NCBI GenBank assembly: GCA_905250075.1
Contig: CAJNOP010000004.1
Location: forward strand, 1,550,971-1,614,970
Direction: 5' to 3'
Length of the DNA: 64,000 nt
From: Rotaria sp. Silwood1
Taxonomy: Eukaryota > Rotifera > Eurotatoria > Philodinida > Philodinidae
Below, one piece after another: positions 1 to 11,857 of this stretch. The notes below the pieces were generated by a model. That model was not told where the DNA came from, did no database searches, and worked only from the letters and a program-made list of their open reading frames with translations. Made by a program: the position numbers and the translations under genes. Each line of letters starts with the position of its first letter. Within the stretch, counting starts at the first letter, position 1.

Positions 1-1448
1 ATCTACGTACATTGGATTATCCTCGTACGACGTGGATCACTATAGCTGATCCTACTTTGAATTATCTTTATATTTATTATACTATTCAACAACATAATAA
101 AGACATAAGAATAGCAAAGTGATTTTTTTGCATTCGCTTTTGAGTGTGGGTGAAGAAAAAATTTACACCTACGTCTCTATGTCTTTATAGATCTCAAATG
201 TATGTTTCTAAGATGCGTCATATTTGATTATCTCTAAACTACAATAAAATTGTACTAATTATTCTAGAAGTCAGTATTTGTAGAGATAGTTTTCAAAATC
301 ATCCATACAACTCCTAGAAATTTTCGAGAGTCAAGCATCTTTTTATAAATTCGCACACCAAACGACCTAGGTAACATTTTCATAAATTTATCTCATAAAT
401 CATTTTTTTTTTGACAAATATCGATTTTTTAGAGGAGGAAGGGAAACTCTTAAAAGCAAACTCAATAACATGGATTAGGTATTCTAATAAAACTATTTTA
501 TCTCATCATTATTAAAATAACTAAATTTATCGCCTATAATTCAAGAAGAGATTAATTTTAATGATCAACAGTATACCATTGTTAATTTAACAAAACATAC
601 TTTATTGTACTGTCTTAAATCAATGTATGAAAAAGATAATGTGAGTATTGTATAACTATATATTTAGAGAAATATTTGACCCAGATTGTTGTGTTAACAA
701 GTCAAGGGAAAAAGCATGACTTTTTATGTAATAATATAATTACGAACACAAAATAAAATCATACCTTTTTACAAAGATATATTTCAAAACTAGAGTTGTT
801 CTTCTTTGTCAAAGCTTAAAAATCAGTTTAAAAAGCATTCATTTTGTTGAAAAATCCTTCTATAATTATTTCTACTAGAATGTTCGACAAAAGTTATCAA
901 ATTAATAATTAAACATGAAGCTTAATGATTTTCTCGATCATTTTTTATGGTTAACATTCTAATTGAAATTTATTATTAATTCAAACTTTTTCATTGATAA
1001 ACGAAAACGAGCATAGAGCATCAATTTTTTTATTCATATCTTATTTAGAATCTTGGCAACTTGTTCTGAAAAATTAAGTTAGATGATGTCGCTAATCAGT
1101 TATTATTATACCTATTACGTTATAAATATAGATCTTGAATTTCAAAAGACGCGAAATACTGTTTTTTTAAATTACTCATTGGTACGTATTTTTGTCTTTA
1201 TTTTAGGGTTAAGCAAATTTATTAAAGCTTAAGTAAATATAAATTGAATCGTGTTTCATCTATATACCTAAGTGACAAAAATAAGTCTTGTTAAGAAAAT
1301 AGAAAAGAGTGAGATCTATACTATTGACGTGTTGTACGTGACTTTGTATCCAAGATGTATTAAAAATAAAGTCGGATGAAAAATAATGTCTCCTAAAACC
1401 CTCAAATGCCTTGATTTACGATTGTTGACTCTGGACAATACTCAATAG
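1..1448. other. AT-rich region, no gene seen
   Basis: I see no coding exon, RNA gene or clear repeat here. It is presumably intergenic DNA upstream of the first aquaglyceroporin. Confidence 0.6.
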
Positions 1449-1456
1449 TATATAAA
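1449..1456 (+). promoter_or_regulatory. TATA-box candidate of aquaglyceroporin 1
   Basis: TATATAAA lies 103 bases before the ATG at 1559 on the coding strand, a plausible core-promoter distance with a short 5' UTR. The DNA is very AT-rich, so chance matches are common. Confidence 0.35.
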
Positions 1457-1558
1457 GCAATATTATTTTTCATTGTACTTATAGCTCTCTCACGTCGTTA
1501 TTACTTTTAATTTTGCTTATCTTTTCTTACATTAGTAGTTATCAAGAAAAAAACAATA

Positions 1559-4500
1559 ATGTTGCATGCAAAACAACTCAAACAATATGTTGCACAATTT
1601 GTTGCTGAACTTTTCGGAACATTTGTTCTAATCTTTATTGGTGATTTATCAGTGGCTCAATATAAATTTACTAAACCACGTATTAATAGCAATTTTGGTA
1701 TCAATCTATCCTATGGAACTGGTGTTTATGTTGCTCTAATGATAGCTGGACCTATTTCAGGTTAGATATTAGAAAAAGAATAACTATATAGATTGTATTA
1801 AGATTTGTTTTAATGTTTGAGTGAACTAATTACTTAAGAAATGCTAATTGTTTTTGATGACTTATTTTTATTTTAAGCTGATAATTAATCGTTATATTTT
1901 ATGTAGACCTAAATTAAAGTATGTAATAATCGATTCTGTAGAACTATACACTTTTCCAGGTTTAGTTAGAATATGTTAAATGCTAAAAGAAACTATGTAC
2001 AGAAGTTTTAATCCATCTAACAAAGTTAATTCTGATAGATCTTGTGTGATACAAAGCAAAGTGTTCTATATTTGTTTACATTACAATCAAACGAATGACA
2101 GTTATCTTTCTCACGAAATTATCATTAGATTAGTTTATCATGGGCTGGTTTGTGTAGATCTATTTTTTTCTGTCGAAAGTAGATTGCCAGGTCGTTTTCT
2201 AAGTTTGTATAATTATACGGTTCTAACATTAACATTAAGTTTAGGATCAAAAATGACCTATTCTTATTTATGTATATATGCAGATTAGACACCTCTACAT
2301 TTAATGTCGTACAATGATTAAATATATTTCTTTTTATACTCTTTGTATATTGCTATTTTTGTGCACTGTAATACTTTTAAACAAGCACTGCACATGGCGA
2401 TAAGTAACATATGAAAAACTCATTCTTGTCAACTTCAAGATAACAAGTGTTGCAAATAAGACAGCACGTTATTTATGACCTGAATCACCTATTCAATGTT
2501 ATAAAATTTTCGAGGTGTGGTACATACTACTCTTTAAATAAAAATATTTGATGTTTTATTAATAATTCTAGAATTGATTTGATAGAATATGACTTCAAGA
2601 GGCGTAAATATTTCTGATGAATATTTTTGAACAAGTCATCGGAAAGATTATTATATATATTCATGTAACTTCAGGAAAAAACCTATATAACTCTCTTTGA
2701 ATGATTTTTATTACATAATTACCTTCAACATGCTTTCTATCGTGAAAGCATTTATTATTATCAGATAATCTTAGAGTGTATCAACGTAGTTTACTACGTG
2801 CTTCGCCAACGAATGAAAATGACGCATTGTGTAGTAAATAAAAAGTTTTGTTGTATTCTTCAGTCTGATTGTACTAAATCGAAAGAATTCTCATGAAATT
2901 TATTTTTCAATCTAGTGAATCTTATTTTGAAGAAGAAATTTTTTAATATGAGAAGATCACTCTAGCCACTTACAAAAAGAAAGGAGGCATGACTATTTTT
3001 CTCTCTTCAGACTTTTTTTGACTTATATATATATATGAATTCATGAGAATTGTTAGAGGGTCAATAGAAATTTTGCGCCATTTTGAAATAAGCCTTTTGC
3101 AACATGTGATATCCTTCAAGATTCGAATTTTTTTCTCTCAATTATTCTTAGCGCTACATCATTTATATTCGCTGTGACGGGCTGATTATCAATATCATAT
3201 TAATATTTCGATTGTCTTGAGTTTTCTAAATGAAAAAAAAAAGATTTATATCGCTAAATACGCTATATAGTCAGTTTCTCATGTATTAACCTATGTATGT
3301 ATGAAAACGTTGTTGTTTTCTTTCCACACTATGTCCAAATGTACAGTAGTGTTTATTTTATTCGTTCTAAATCGATTCAGTTTTAAAATCAATCGATAAA
3401 CAATCAAAATATTTCTTAAACAGTCATATTTACTGTTCGATGGTACTTTCCTGTGCTCCATCCGAATATCAGATCGAATTCAAGAAGAAGAACTCTACAT
3501 AAAATCCCAAGAGATCTAAGAGAACATTAAGTACAAAATCATATGAGTATTGAACTTCTTGATAATACCATCATGTTGAGCATGTCCTAACACTTCGTCC
3601 CAAAAATTTTCATAATTTCTATGTATCGCTGTCAAGAAATTCAGACAACTATACATACGTAGTTTAACAATGGGCAACTTTGTATATCTGTTTGAGTATA
3701 CTCTATATATCCTAATTGAATGAAAGCAAAACTATGAAGGTCTACAGAAGTGGGTTCTAAGACATGATCAGCATGACGGTGTTGTTAAGAAGTTCAAAAT
3801 TCTGATGGTTTTGTGCACACTTTTCTCAAGAATCTTTTGAGACCTTATACAAAGCTAAAGAAAATTAAAATGGGTTCATTATATACGGTACACCCTCTGC
3901 ATGGGGCAGTAGCTGTATAGCTCATGTAACGATAAAATGCTGATTGCATACATAAAATTCAATCTTATCGAAATATAAGTATGATATTTGTAATTAGCGC
4001 GCAAGATCACATATAAATACTACACTTTTGAGGATAATTCAATAGAAAAATATTTTCTCGAATCCTGGGAAATGAAGCTACGAGTTCTCTTAGACCCAGA
4101 TCTAAAATTTAGCTTATTGTCGGATCTCGATCTGCAGAAAAAGAAGACCGTAGCTCCCTAGCAGTAAGTATCGATTAATAGTAAAGGATGTTTTGGACAA
4201 GATTTGTAAAACCGGTATCATTAGTTGTTTTGAATGACTGACAGTAAAGTGCTGCAGATTCAACATAAACAAATTAAAATTTTTTGTTTTAGTCGATCTT
4301 AAATACCTATCGCATCTTTTGAAGATGCATAAAAGTGACTGAGATTTGTTTAAGCATTGAAGATTGTCGTTCTTTTTTGTTTGGAAACTACGAATATGCC
4401 AAGATAGTGAATTAGTGCACGAAGATGAGTTATAAATAAGTAAACCTTCACATTGATTAAAGAGAACATATTCTTGTTTGATCTCGTTCACATGAGTACA

Positions 4501-5751
4501 ACTAAGACTATTCTATACAATTGAACCGAGGCCAAAGTTCAATTTATTGTCTAGTTTGAGACCAGGTTAGGAACCATAAAAATGTGTATCCGCAATTTCA
4601 TTCTAGAAACTATGATAGAAGGCAACAAAAAATCTAATTTTGAAATAACGCAAAGATAAATTATAGGAAATACTTCTACTGACTCTTTAACAACTATTAT
4701 ATAGATAAAAGTCAAAAAAAAAGTCAGTAGAAGACAAATTGGTCATCATGGCACACGTCTTTCAGTCGATGACTGAAAAGATTACATCTAACATACCTTT
4801 ATTGAATCATTTGCTGTAGTGTTCCATTCAAATAGATGATCAAAATTCTTAAACTTTACTAAGAACATGACATGAACACTCTTTAAATTGAATATACTTG
4901 GAAATTCAATGCTAGTGAATAGTCCTAATTGAAACTCGAATACTCTTTTTATCAAATTAATCAAACTCAAGCTATTTAAATTTGTTTCTAGGTGCCCATA
5001 TTAATCCAGCTGTAAGTCTTGGTCTACTTTCATTACGTAAAATGAAAGTAATTCAATGTTTGTTCTATATTGCTGGTCAAATAATCGGTGCTTTTCTTGC
5101 TTCTGCTATGGTTTATCTTGTTTATCTTAGTCAATTTAATATCTATGATGGTGGTATTCGACAAGTTGAAGGTCCAAATGTAACAGCAGATATATTTTAT
5201 ACATCACCAGCACCAGGCGTTCCTAATTGGAATTGTTTCATTGATGCAAGTGTTGGTACTGCTCTTTTACTCATATTTATCATGGCACTTGGTAATGATT
5301 ATAATGATTTAATATCAAGTCCAGCTAAACCATTTGCATTTGCACTTATGATAACTACTTTTGGATTTTCTATGGGTCTCAATTGTGGAAATCCAATTAA
5401 TCCAGTTCGTAACATTTTATTTCATATTTTTTTCTCTTTATATATAAAAAAAAACATATTTTCGAAATCTTTTTCAAGGCACGTGACTTTGGTCCACGTC
5501 TATTTACAGCTTGTGTCTATGGTTGGAAAGTATTTCGTGTAAATAATTATTATTTTTGGACAGCTAGTCTCGGTCCCATTGTCGGTGCTATTGTTGGTGC
5601 TTGGACTTACGAAGGTTATTTAATTTTAATGAAAAAATATGCTAATTTACCAGGTATTATACATATTGATGCTGTTGAACAACCTGATCAAAGAGAAAAT
5701 GAAAAATCATCATATTATATGGAGACACAACTATCTTCTGAAAGTAATTGA
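1559..5751 (+). CDS. aquaglyceroporin (MIP family), copy 1
   Basis: Membrane channel for water, glycerol and similar small solutes. Three exons, 1559-1760, 4992-5404 and 5479-5751, join in frame to 295 aa. The first intron is 3.2 kb and the second 74 nt. The first NPA box is at residues 72-74 (GAHINPAVS), right after the first junction. The second, at 204-206, is rebuilt across the second junction (NPINP + ARDFGPR). The Asp after the second NPA-Arg marks the glycerol-permeable branch. Six hydrophobic segments and two half-helices fit the fold, and the length is typical. The end of the last exon resembles copy 2 closely (GY-L-LMK-ANLP). Copy 2 follows 476 bases downstream on the same strand, so the pair is a tandem duplicate. 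Substrate is inferred from the family only. Confidence 0.9.
1761..4991 (+). other. 3.2-kb intron of aquaglyceroporin 1
   Basis: Starts GTTAGA and ends in a T-rich tract with TAG. Short open frames inside it (for example 1980-2288 and 4114-4491 on the minus strand) show no domain or compositional sign of coding. No transposon ends were found. Confidence 0.75.
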
Positions 5752-6226
5752 TTTAAAAAAAAACTATTTTTTCCTTTATGTGACACATTTTTCTATTATT
5801 TATAGCCATGGTGTCAACGTAAAATATGGCACTTGTGTTGTTATTCATTATTTTATAATGTGAAGGAACTTAATCATCTCTCCGAAGAATATACTTGTAA
5901 ATAATGATGAGGAACAGTCTTTTTTTTATTCATAATATATATGTATATGGATGAATCTTAAATTGAAATATACAAGTATATAATTATGTACGGTAACATA
6001 CCGAGAAAACATGTATATTTAACTGAATAATATACTTAGAAATCGGATGACCTTGTGTCTCATACGATTGTCGAAGAAAAAGGAAAAAAAAGAAAAAAAA
6101 AAGAGTACGAACAAGAAAAAAAAAAGGAAATATTCTTGTGTGCATTCTTGTGTTGGTATTCTTCGGCAACGTAGTAGTTTTATCGGAAGCATAAAAACAA
6201 AAAGACAGTATATAGATAATAAGACG
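5752..6226. other. spacer between aquaglyceroporins, with purine tract
   Basis: Holds the 3' end of copy 1 and the promoter/5' UTR of copy 2. A nearly pure A/G tract at about 6072-6130 opens spurious frames on both strands. Confidence 0.6.
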
Positions 6227-9200
6227 ATGGCGAAAGTCAAGGAATTACAACAATATTTGGCTCAATGTTTAGCTGAATGTTTTTCTACTTTTATGTTGAT
6301 ATTAATTGGTGAAGCATCCATTGCTCAATATAAATTTTCAAAACCAGAACATCGTTCAATAGTTGCTATTAATCTTTCATTTGGCATTGGTGTTTATACG
6401 GGTATATGTTGTTGTTGTTGTTTTTCTGTCTATTTATCAATCTGTATTTGAATCATTAATAACAGAAAGAAAAATTGTTATTCTAATTACAAAATGGAAT
6501 GGTTTTGTCATATAAAATAGATTAGCAACGATAATCTAATTTATGTTGAAATTTAAGAGAAGTATATAGAGAAATTCAGTATAGTGTTACTAAGACTGAT
6601 TGTTTTTTGTTTTGTTTTACCAATCAAAAGTATACTGCATAAAATATCAATTGATAGACGTTTATTTTTGCCTCGAGTGATAATTAAGTTTGTTGACTTT
6701 ATATCAACAGAATCTATATGCAGATCTAGTAGAGTAATTATGGTAAAATGTGTCAAACTGTATCATATGCATAGATTCTAAGGTTTTAATAAATTAATTT
6801 GAGTTAGTATTATTTGTATGACAGAAAACTCTATTTCAACTATTTGCATACACGTATTATTGTTTTTATAGGAGAAAAAAATTCAATTTACTGTTAGATT
6901 TTATTCAGTAAATCTTGCTTGTATATTAGTATTACCAGTTATATCTATCTTGTAGATGCATTTATAGAAATAAATAATGTACTTTTAACGTTGTTTTTTC
7001 TATGGTATCATTAGTAATGACATATGTGAGACAATGGCTATTGTAATTGATCGTCTATCAATGGAATTATTAAACAGAGCCATTAATCTTACTGAATTAA
7101 TTTCTCTCTTTCTATTCTGATTAACTAATGTTTTGTAGTTTGATGATTCTAAAAAAATAAACTTTGACACACGTATGATTTACGCATTGGATAGAATTTT
7201 ATTAGAAAATTATCTTGTTTTTTTTTGTTCTATTTATTAATCTGAAGGTCATTTGGGATTTTTGCTAGAGAAGCATTGCAACTAAAAAAGTTCATGACTC
7301 CCTATATAAAAATCTATATTTCACTTTTCTCAGAAAGTATCGAATTAAATACAATACACTCATGGGATTCGAACCGAACAGATATCGCTGATCTTTTTTG
7401 GGATGTAATATGTCATACTGTGTATCGTATTAAAACTAGTGGATATTTTTGAAATCTGTTAAAATTGACAGCAGTGAATTGATTTCAATGCATTCCGACA
7501 ATGTTAATATTTTTAGGCTGTATGTACTAGCCACAGAGCCTAAAATGGTCTCAGTTATTGCATAAATTGTTATTACAATCGTTTATAGCTGGAATCGAAA
7601 GCCATCATTGCTACCGCCAGTTCTTAGGAGCATCATGATATTTTACCAGTAATGCGAACAGATATACAGACTTTAGGCTAATAAGTAGAAAAACAGAAGG
7701 ATTTTCTGGCGAAAAATTATTCAATGAAACCGACATGTATGTTAAAGTGTTCTTTTGTTTAAAAGCATCAGGCCAAAGGTCATGAGTTTTGTCTTTATTT
7801 TTTAAACGTAATGATCTCTCCTTCTTTCCTAGAATTCTGCATCGAATTCCGAAATATGACTCCGATGGAATGATTGTGAAGAATTTGTTTTTTGAAGTCA
7901 ATGTCAGTGTTATATCAATAAAATAGTCAACTATTTTTACTCTTACATAGTAATAAGTTTATTTTTCATATGTCAAGTAATGAACCAAACTACACTATTG
8001 TATCGATTCATGTATAAGTTTCAAGAAAGAAAAAGAAACATCACAGAAATATTTCTCATTAACAATCAGTACAAAAAGCAATAAATAAGCTAGTCCAAAA
8101 AAAAACCATTTTCCGGGTTGAAAAGTTGGACTCTGTAGAATGCTCTAATGTTTTCATTCTGCATGATTGATACTTGATTGTTAATCAAATCAATTAACTT
8201 GATGAATAATGTCATAGATTCTATGTTGAATCGAATTTATTAACAAACGCAAAAAAGAAGTTTTTCTCTATGTTATTTTTCTTGGAAAATTATTTTCAAA
8301 AGAATTATTAATTCAATATTGAATTCTTTTATCGATGATACGATTTATTATTAGTATTATTATTTATACTTATAATTTTTTTTAAATTTCTGCTAGCACT
8401 TATGATTGCGGGTCCAGTCAGTGGTAAGAAAAAACAAATATTTAACCAATTTCCTTAAAAAAGTTTTTTTTTTTTGTATCAAGGTGCTCATTTAAATCCC
8501 GCTGTTAGTATTTCATTGTTAACGATTCGTAAATTAAAACCATTACAATGTCTTTTTTACGTTATTGGTCAACTAATTGGAGCATTTTTTGGTGCTGTCA
8601 TTGTTTACAATCTTCATTGGGCTTTATTTAATCGATTCGATGGTGGTGTACGACAAATAGCAGGTAACAACGGTACAGCTGATATATTTTTTACAATGCC
8701 AGAAGATGGTATACCACAATGGAATTTATTCTTTGATCAACTTATTGGTACAGCTGTTTTAATGATTTTTATTATGGCTTTAGGAAATGTATGATAAATT
8801 GAATATAAGTTTAATTTATTTATTTTTTTTTCATTCAATTTATATAGGATTTTAATCATATGATATCTGAAGTAGCTAAACCATTTGCATTTACTCTTAT
8901 TATTTTTGCTATAACTTCAGCATTTGCACGTAATTCAGGTGCTGCAATTAATCCTGTATGTATAGAATATAATATTTAACAAGAAAAAAACACGCATATA
9001 AAAATATGTTTATTTCTAATTCTTTTTTTAGGCTCGTGATTTAGGTCCTCGTCTTTTTGCCGCTTTTATCTATGGTTGGAAAGAAGTCTTTCAATCAAAT
9101 AACTACTTTTTTTGGATTCCAATAATGGGTCCAATTGTTGGAGCAATTATAGGTGTTTGGATATTTGAAGGTTATTTATTATTAATGAAACGTTTTGCAA

Positions 9201-9313
9201 ATTTACCTAATGTTGTAAATATTGGTTCTATTGAACTACATCCTAAAGTAAAATCAACCGATGGTGACGATCAAATAATGCTTACACATAAACTTACAAC
9301 AATACAAAGCTAA
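6227..9313 (+). CDS. aquaglyceroporin (MIP family), copy 2
   Basis: Five exons, 6227-6401, 8397-8423, 8484-8788, 8848-8955 and 9032-9313, give 298 aa. NPA boxes fall at residues 72-74 (GAHLNPAVS) and 204-206 (INP + ARDLGPR), the same positions as in copy 1. The Asp after the second NPA-Arg again points to a glycerol-permeable channel. Exon 2 is a 27-nt microexon that supplies LMIAGPVS; without it, the end of the second membrane helix would be lost. The junctions before the microexon and at residue Asn169 are absent from copy 1, while the junctions before each NPA region are shared. The start is the first ATG before the conserved LQQYLAQCLAE segment. A longer upstream reading frame comes from purine-rich 5' DNA and was not used. 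Confidence 0.9.
6402..8396 (+). other. 2-kb intron of aquaglyceroporin 2
   Basis: Lies between exon 1 and the 27-nt microexon. I see no coding exon or recognisable repeat inside. Frames at 6553-6781 and 7611-7901 look random. Confidence 0.7.
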
Positions 9314-9534
9314 ATGTAATAAATAATTTTGGAATCCTTTCTTCTTTTTTTCTCTTGCGTAGTTTAGTTAATAATATTTTAAAATAGTTTATGAAAAGGA
9401 TGTTTTCTTTACTAATTGCATTTTTGTGTTTTTGTGCACGTTAAAAGAAAAGAATCGAACAAATATCGAATTTTCTTTTTTTATTTATTCAGGCAATTTA
9501 TTTTAAACTTCTTTTTTTCTCTGTGTTATATGCA

Positions 9535-9540
9535 AATAAA
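9535..9540 (+). terminator. polyadenylation signal candidate, aquaglyceroporin 2
   Basis: AATAAA lies 222 bases after the stop codon and after a T-rich stretch. It is a reasonable 3' end, but the motif is frequent in DNA this AT-rich. Confidence 0.4.
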
Positions 9541-10056
9541 GAATTTTCATTAAGTAAAGATATTAATATGTCTAATTGAATTGATTGAAACTAATCGAAT
9601 ATCAATTTCATATTCTAAAAATGATCAATCGAAAAAAATTATATTGTTTATTTATCAACATCTTAATTCAATATCATTCCTCGAGATTAAACAATATGAC
9701 CAATTCATGTATTAGATGTTTCACAGAAGAAAAGAGATGCATACAACTGCTAGAATATGTAGATAGAATCCATATAAAGAAAAACAAAAATAAAATATTT
9801 TGAATAAAATTCTTTTCATTCAAATATAAATAGATGATATTTTCATTTCATATCTCTTACTAATGTCTCCAAAATAGTATGAATTATTTTTTTTTGTTCA
9901 TGAATTAATTTAATTTTATACATGAATATGATTGTTGCCCAAAAGTAAAAGATAAAAATAAAAATATCAGATCAAATATTCAAAAACAAAAAAAAATGAA
10001 AAGAATTTTCTAAGTATGAAAAAAAAATAAACTTTTTTTTTTGAATTATACAAAAA

Positions 10057-11857
10057 TTAAACAATAATTGTATCTGATGCAATATGTAATCCAACTGATC
10101 CACGTGCACTTCTACTACGTGACAAATGAGTATTTCTTTTTGTTTGATTATGATTATTTATTTGTTTTGTCGAATCATTTGGTATAAATGTTGATGATAT
10201 ATGTGGAATACTATTATTTGAAGCATATGGTGGTCGAACAATAGTTAGTAAATTTTGAAAACGTTCTTGATTTATTTCATGAATATTTAATTTATTCATA
10301 TGACGATTTATTTCATTTAAATCATTAGTTGGATTATTTCCAAACGGATTTTTAGAATTATAATGAATAACATCTGAACGTTTTAATTGTTTCAGTAATC
10401 CATTAGCAGTCATTGGTCGATTATCAATTATTGATGATGATTTATTTATATTTGAATTTAAATCATCATTATCATCAGAAGGTTTTGGAGTTGAATTTTT
10501 AGTTAAAATTGAACGATGTGTATTTGATTTTGAATTATTCGTTTGTTGATGATGATTATTATTATTTGTTGTTGCTGTTGCTGTTGTTGAAATTCCTGTA
10601 GCTTTTACTTTAATTGGTGAATTAAATTGTTGTCGAAGTGATATTGAATGAAGTAATGAACGTTGACGATTAGTTGATGTTGAAGAGGTTGATGAACTAG
10701 TCAGAAGTAACATTCCACTACTATTATCAATTGATTCCGATTCATGACTTCGATTATGAGAATCTTGTATTGCTGATGTATGAATATTACCAGCATGGCG
10801 TATATTTTCAGATGAAGTATCCATTGATGAACTACAAGTAAAATCATGAACTGGTTTAGAAACACAACTTAAAGGTTTTTCACGTTGTAAAATATATTTT
10901 CCATTAGAATTATCATTCGTTGAAGTTTCATTTGGTAATGATTGATTAAGTATATCAGGAAAAAGTGTATTATGCGATGAATTTGTACGGTTTGTAAGAA
11001 GTAATTGTTGTTTTTTAGTATTTAATTCTTGTCCTATTTGATGATATGATAATGGAAGAGAAGAATTATGTAATGTTTGTGGTTGTTGAATTGATGGTGA
11101 TGTATAATTATTACCATTTGCATTAGATGGTTTTTTTGTCGTGCGATGTCGAAAGCGACGTTTTATCGAATGTTGTTGAGATGCTTCATTATTATCGTCA
11201 ATAATTTGTACTTTATTAAAATCAGCAAAATAAACTCGTGGACGACGATTATCATTTTGATGTGTCACTGTTTGAGATAATGGAAGAGAATTATCATTAT
11301 TATCAATTGTAAAATTAGGAAGTTGATCATCTTGAATTTTAATTGTTGATGGATTTAGTGATGCTGGACTTGTAAATGTTGATGAATGAAGAGGTGTATG
11401 ACGTGATAAAGCAGTACCTCTAAAATCATAATAAAAAACAATATTATTTATCAAATAATTGATTAAATATGATAAAAGAAAAAACAAATAACTCTATTTT
11501 TTTTTCTTACTTAATTAGTCCAGGTAATGATTTAGCTTTTTTAATATGTCTATCAATGAAAAGCTTTTTTGGCATATCAATATTATCCAATTTTTGATAG
11601 TGTTTATTCCTATCATTACTATATGGTCCATCAATCATTGTTATATTACAAGTAACAGTGGTTGGTGATGGTGCTAATGGTGGTGTTGGAGTTTGAACAG
11701 GACTTTGTAAATGTTTTGTTCGATAATCATATGTATGAACTGATGGTTGATATTGATGAATGTCTGTTGTTAAACTAACACCATTAACATGTAACCAAAC
11801 AGATGGTGGCATAGGTAAATGCGATTGTTCAACAAACATCTTATTTGATGTTGGCAT
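10057..11857 (-). CDS. Asn/Ser/Thr-rich orphan protein
   Basis: I do not recognise this gene. Two exons, 11857-11511 and 11419-10057, are joined over a 91-nt intron (GTAAGA...TTTTAG) and give about 569 aa. The protein is polar and mostly disordered in appearance, with runs rich in N, S, T, Q and H (a TATATTNNNN stretch, polar SSTSSTST). A short more ordered-looking part near the N-terminus includes PPSVWLHVNGVSL, and RPRVYFADFNKVQIIDD lies in the second exon. No signal peptide or membrane segment is seen. The last residues, DTIIV, fit a class II PDZ ligand pattern, which is weak evidence. The first ATG in frame is at 11857; the frame stays open further upstream, so another 5' exon is possible. 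It converges with the aquaglyceroporin pair. Confidence 0.6.

Noticed and set aside
1980-2288. 102-aa frame inside the first aquaglyceroporin intron
   Set aside because: No domain, no transmembrane or family pattern, and it lies in an intron flanked by valid splice sites.
4114-4491. 125-aa minus-strand frame in the same intron
   Set aside because: Composition looks random and there is no recognisable similarity to any family.
7355-7385. GGATTCGAACC resembling a tRNA T-arm on the minus strand
   Set aside because: The stem around the loop does not pair, and no acceptor, D or anticodon arm can be folded around it.
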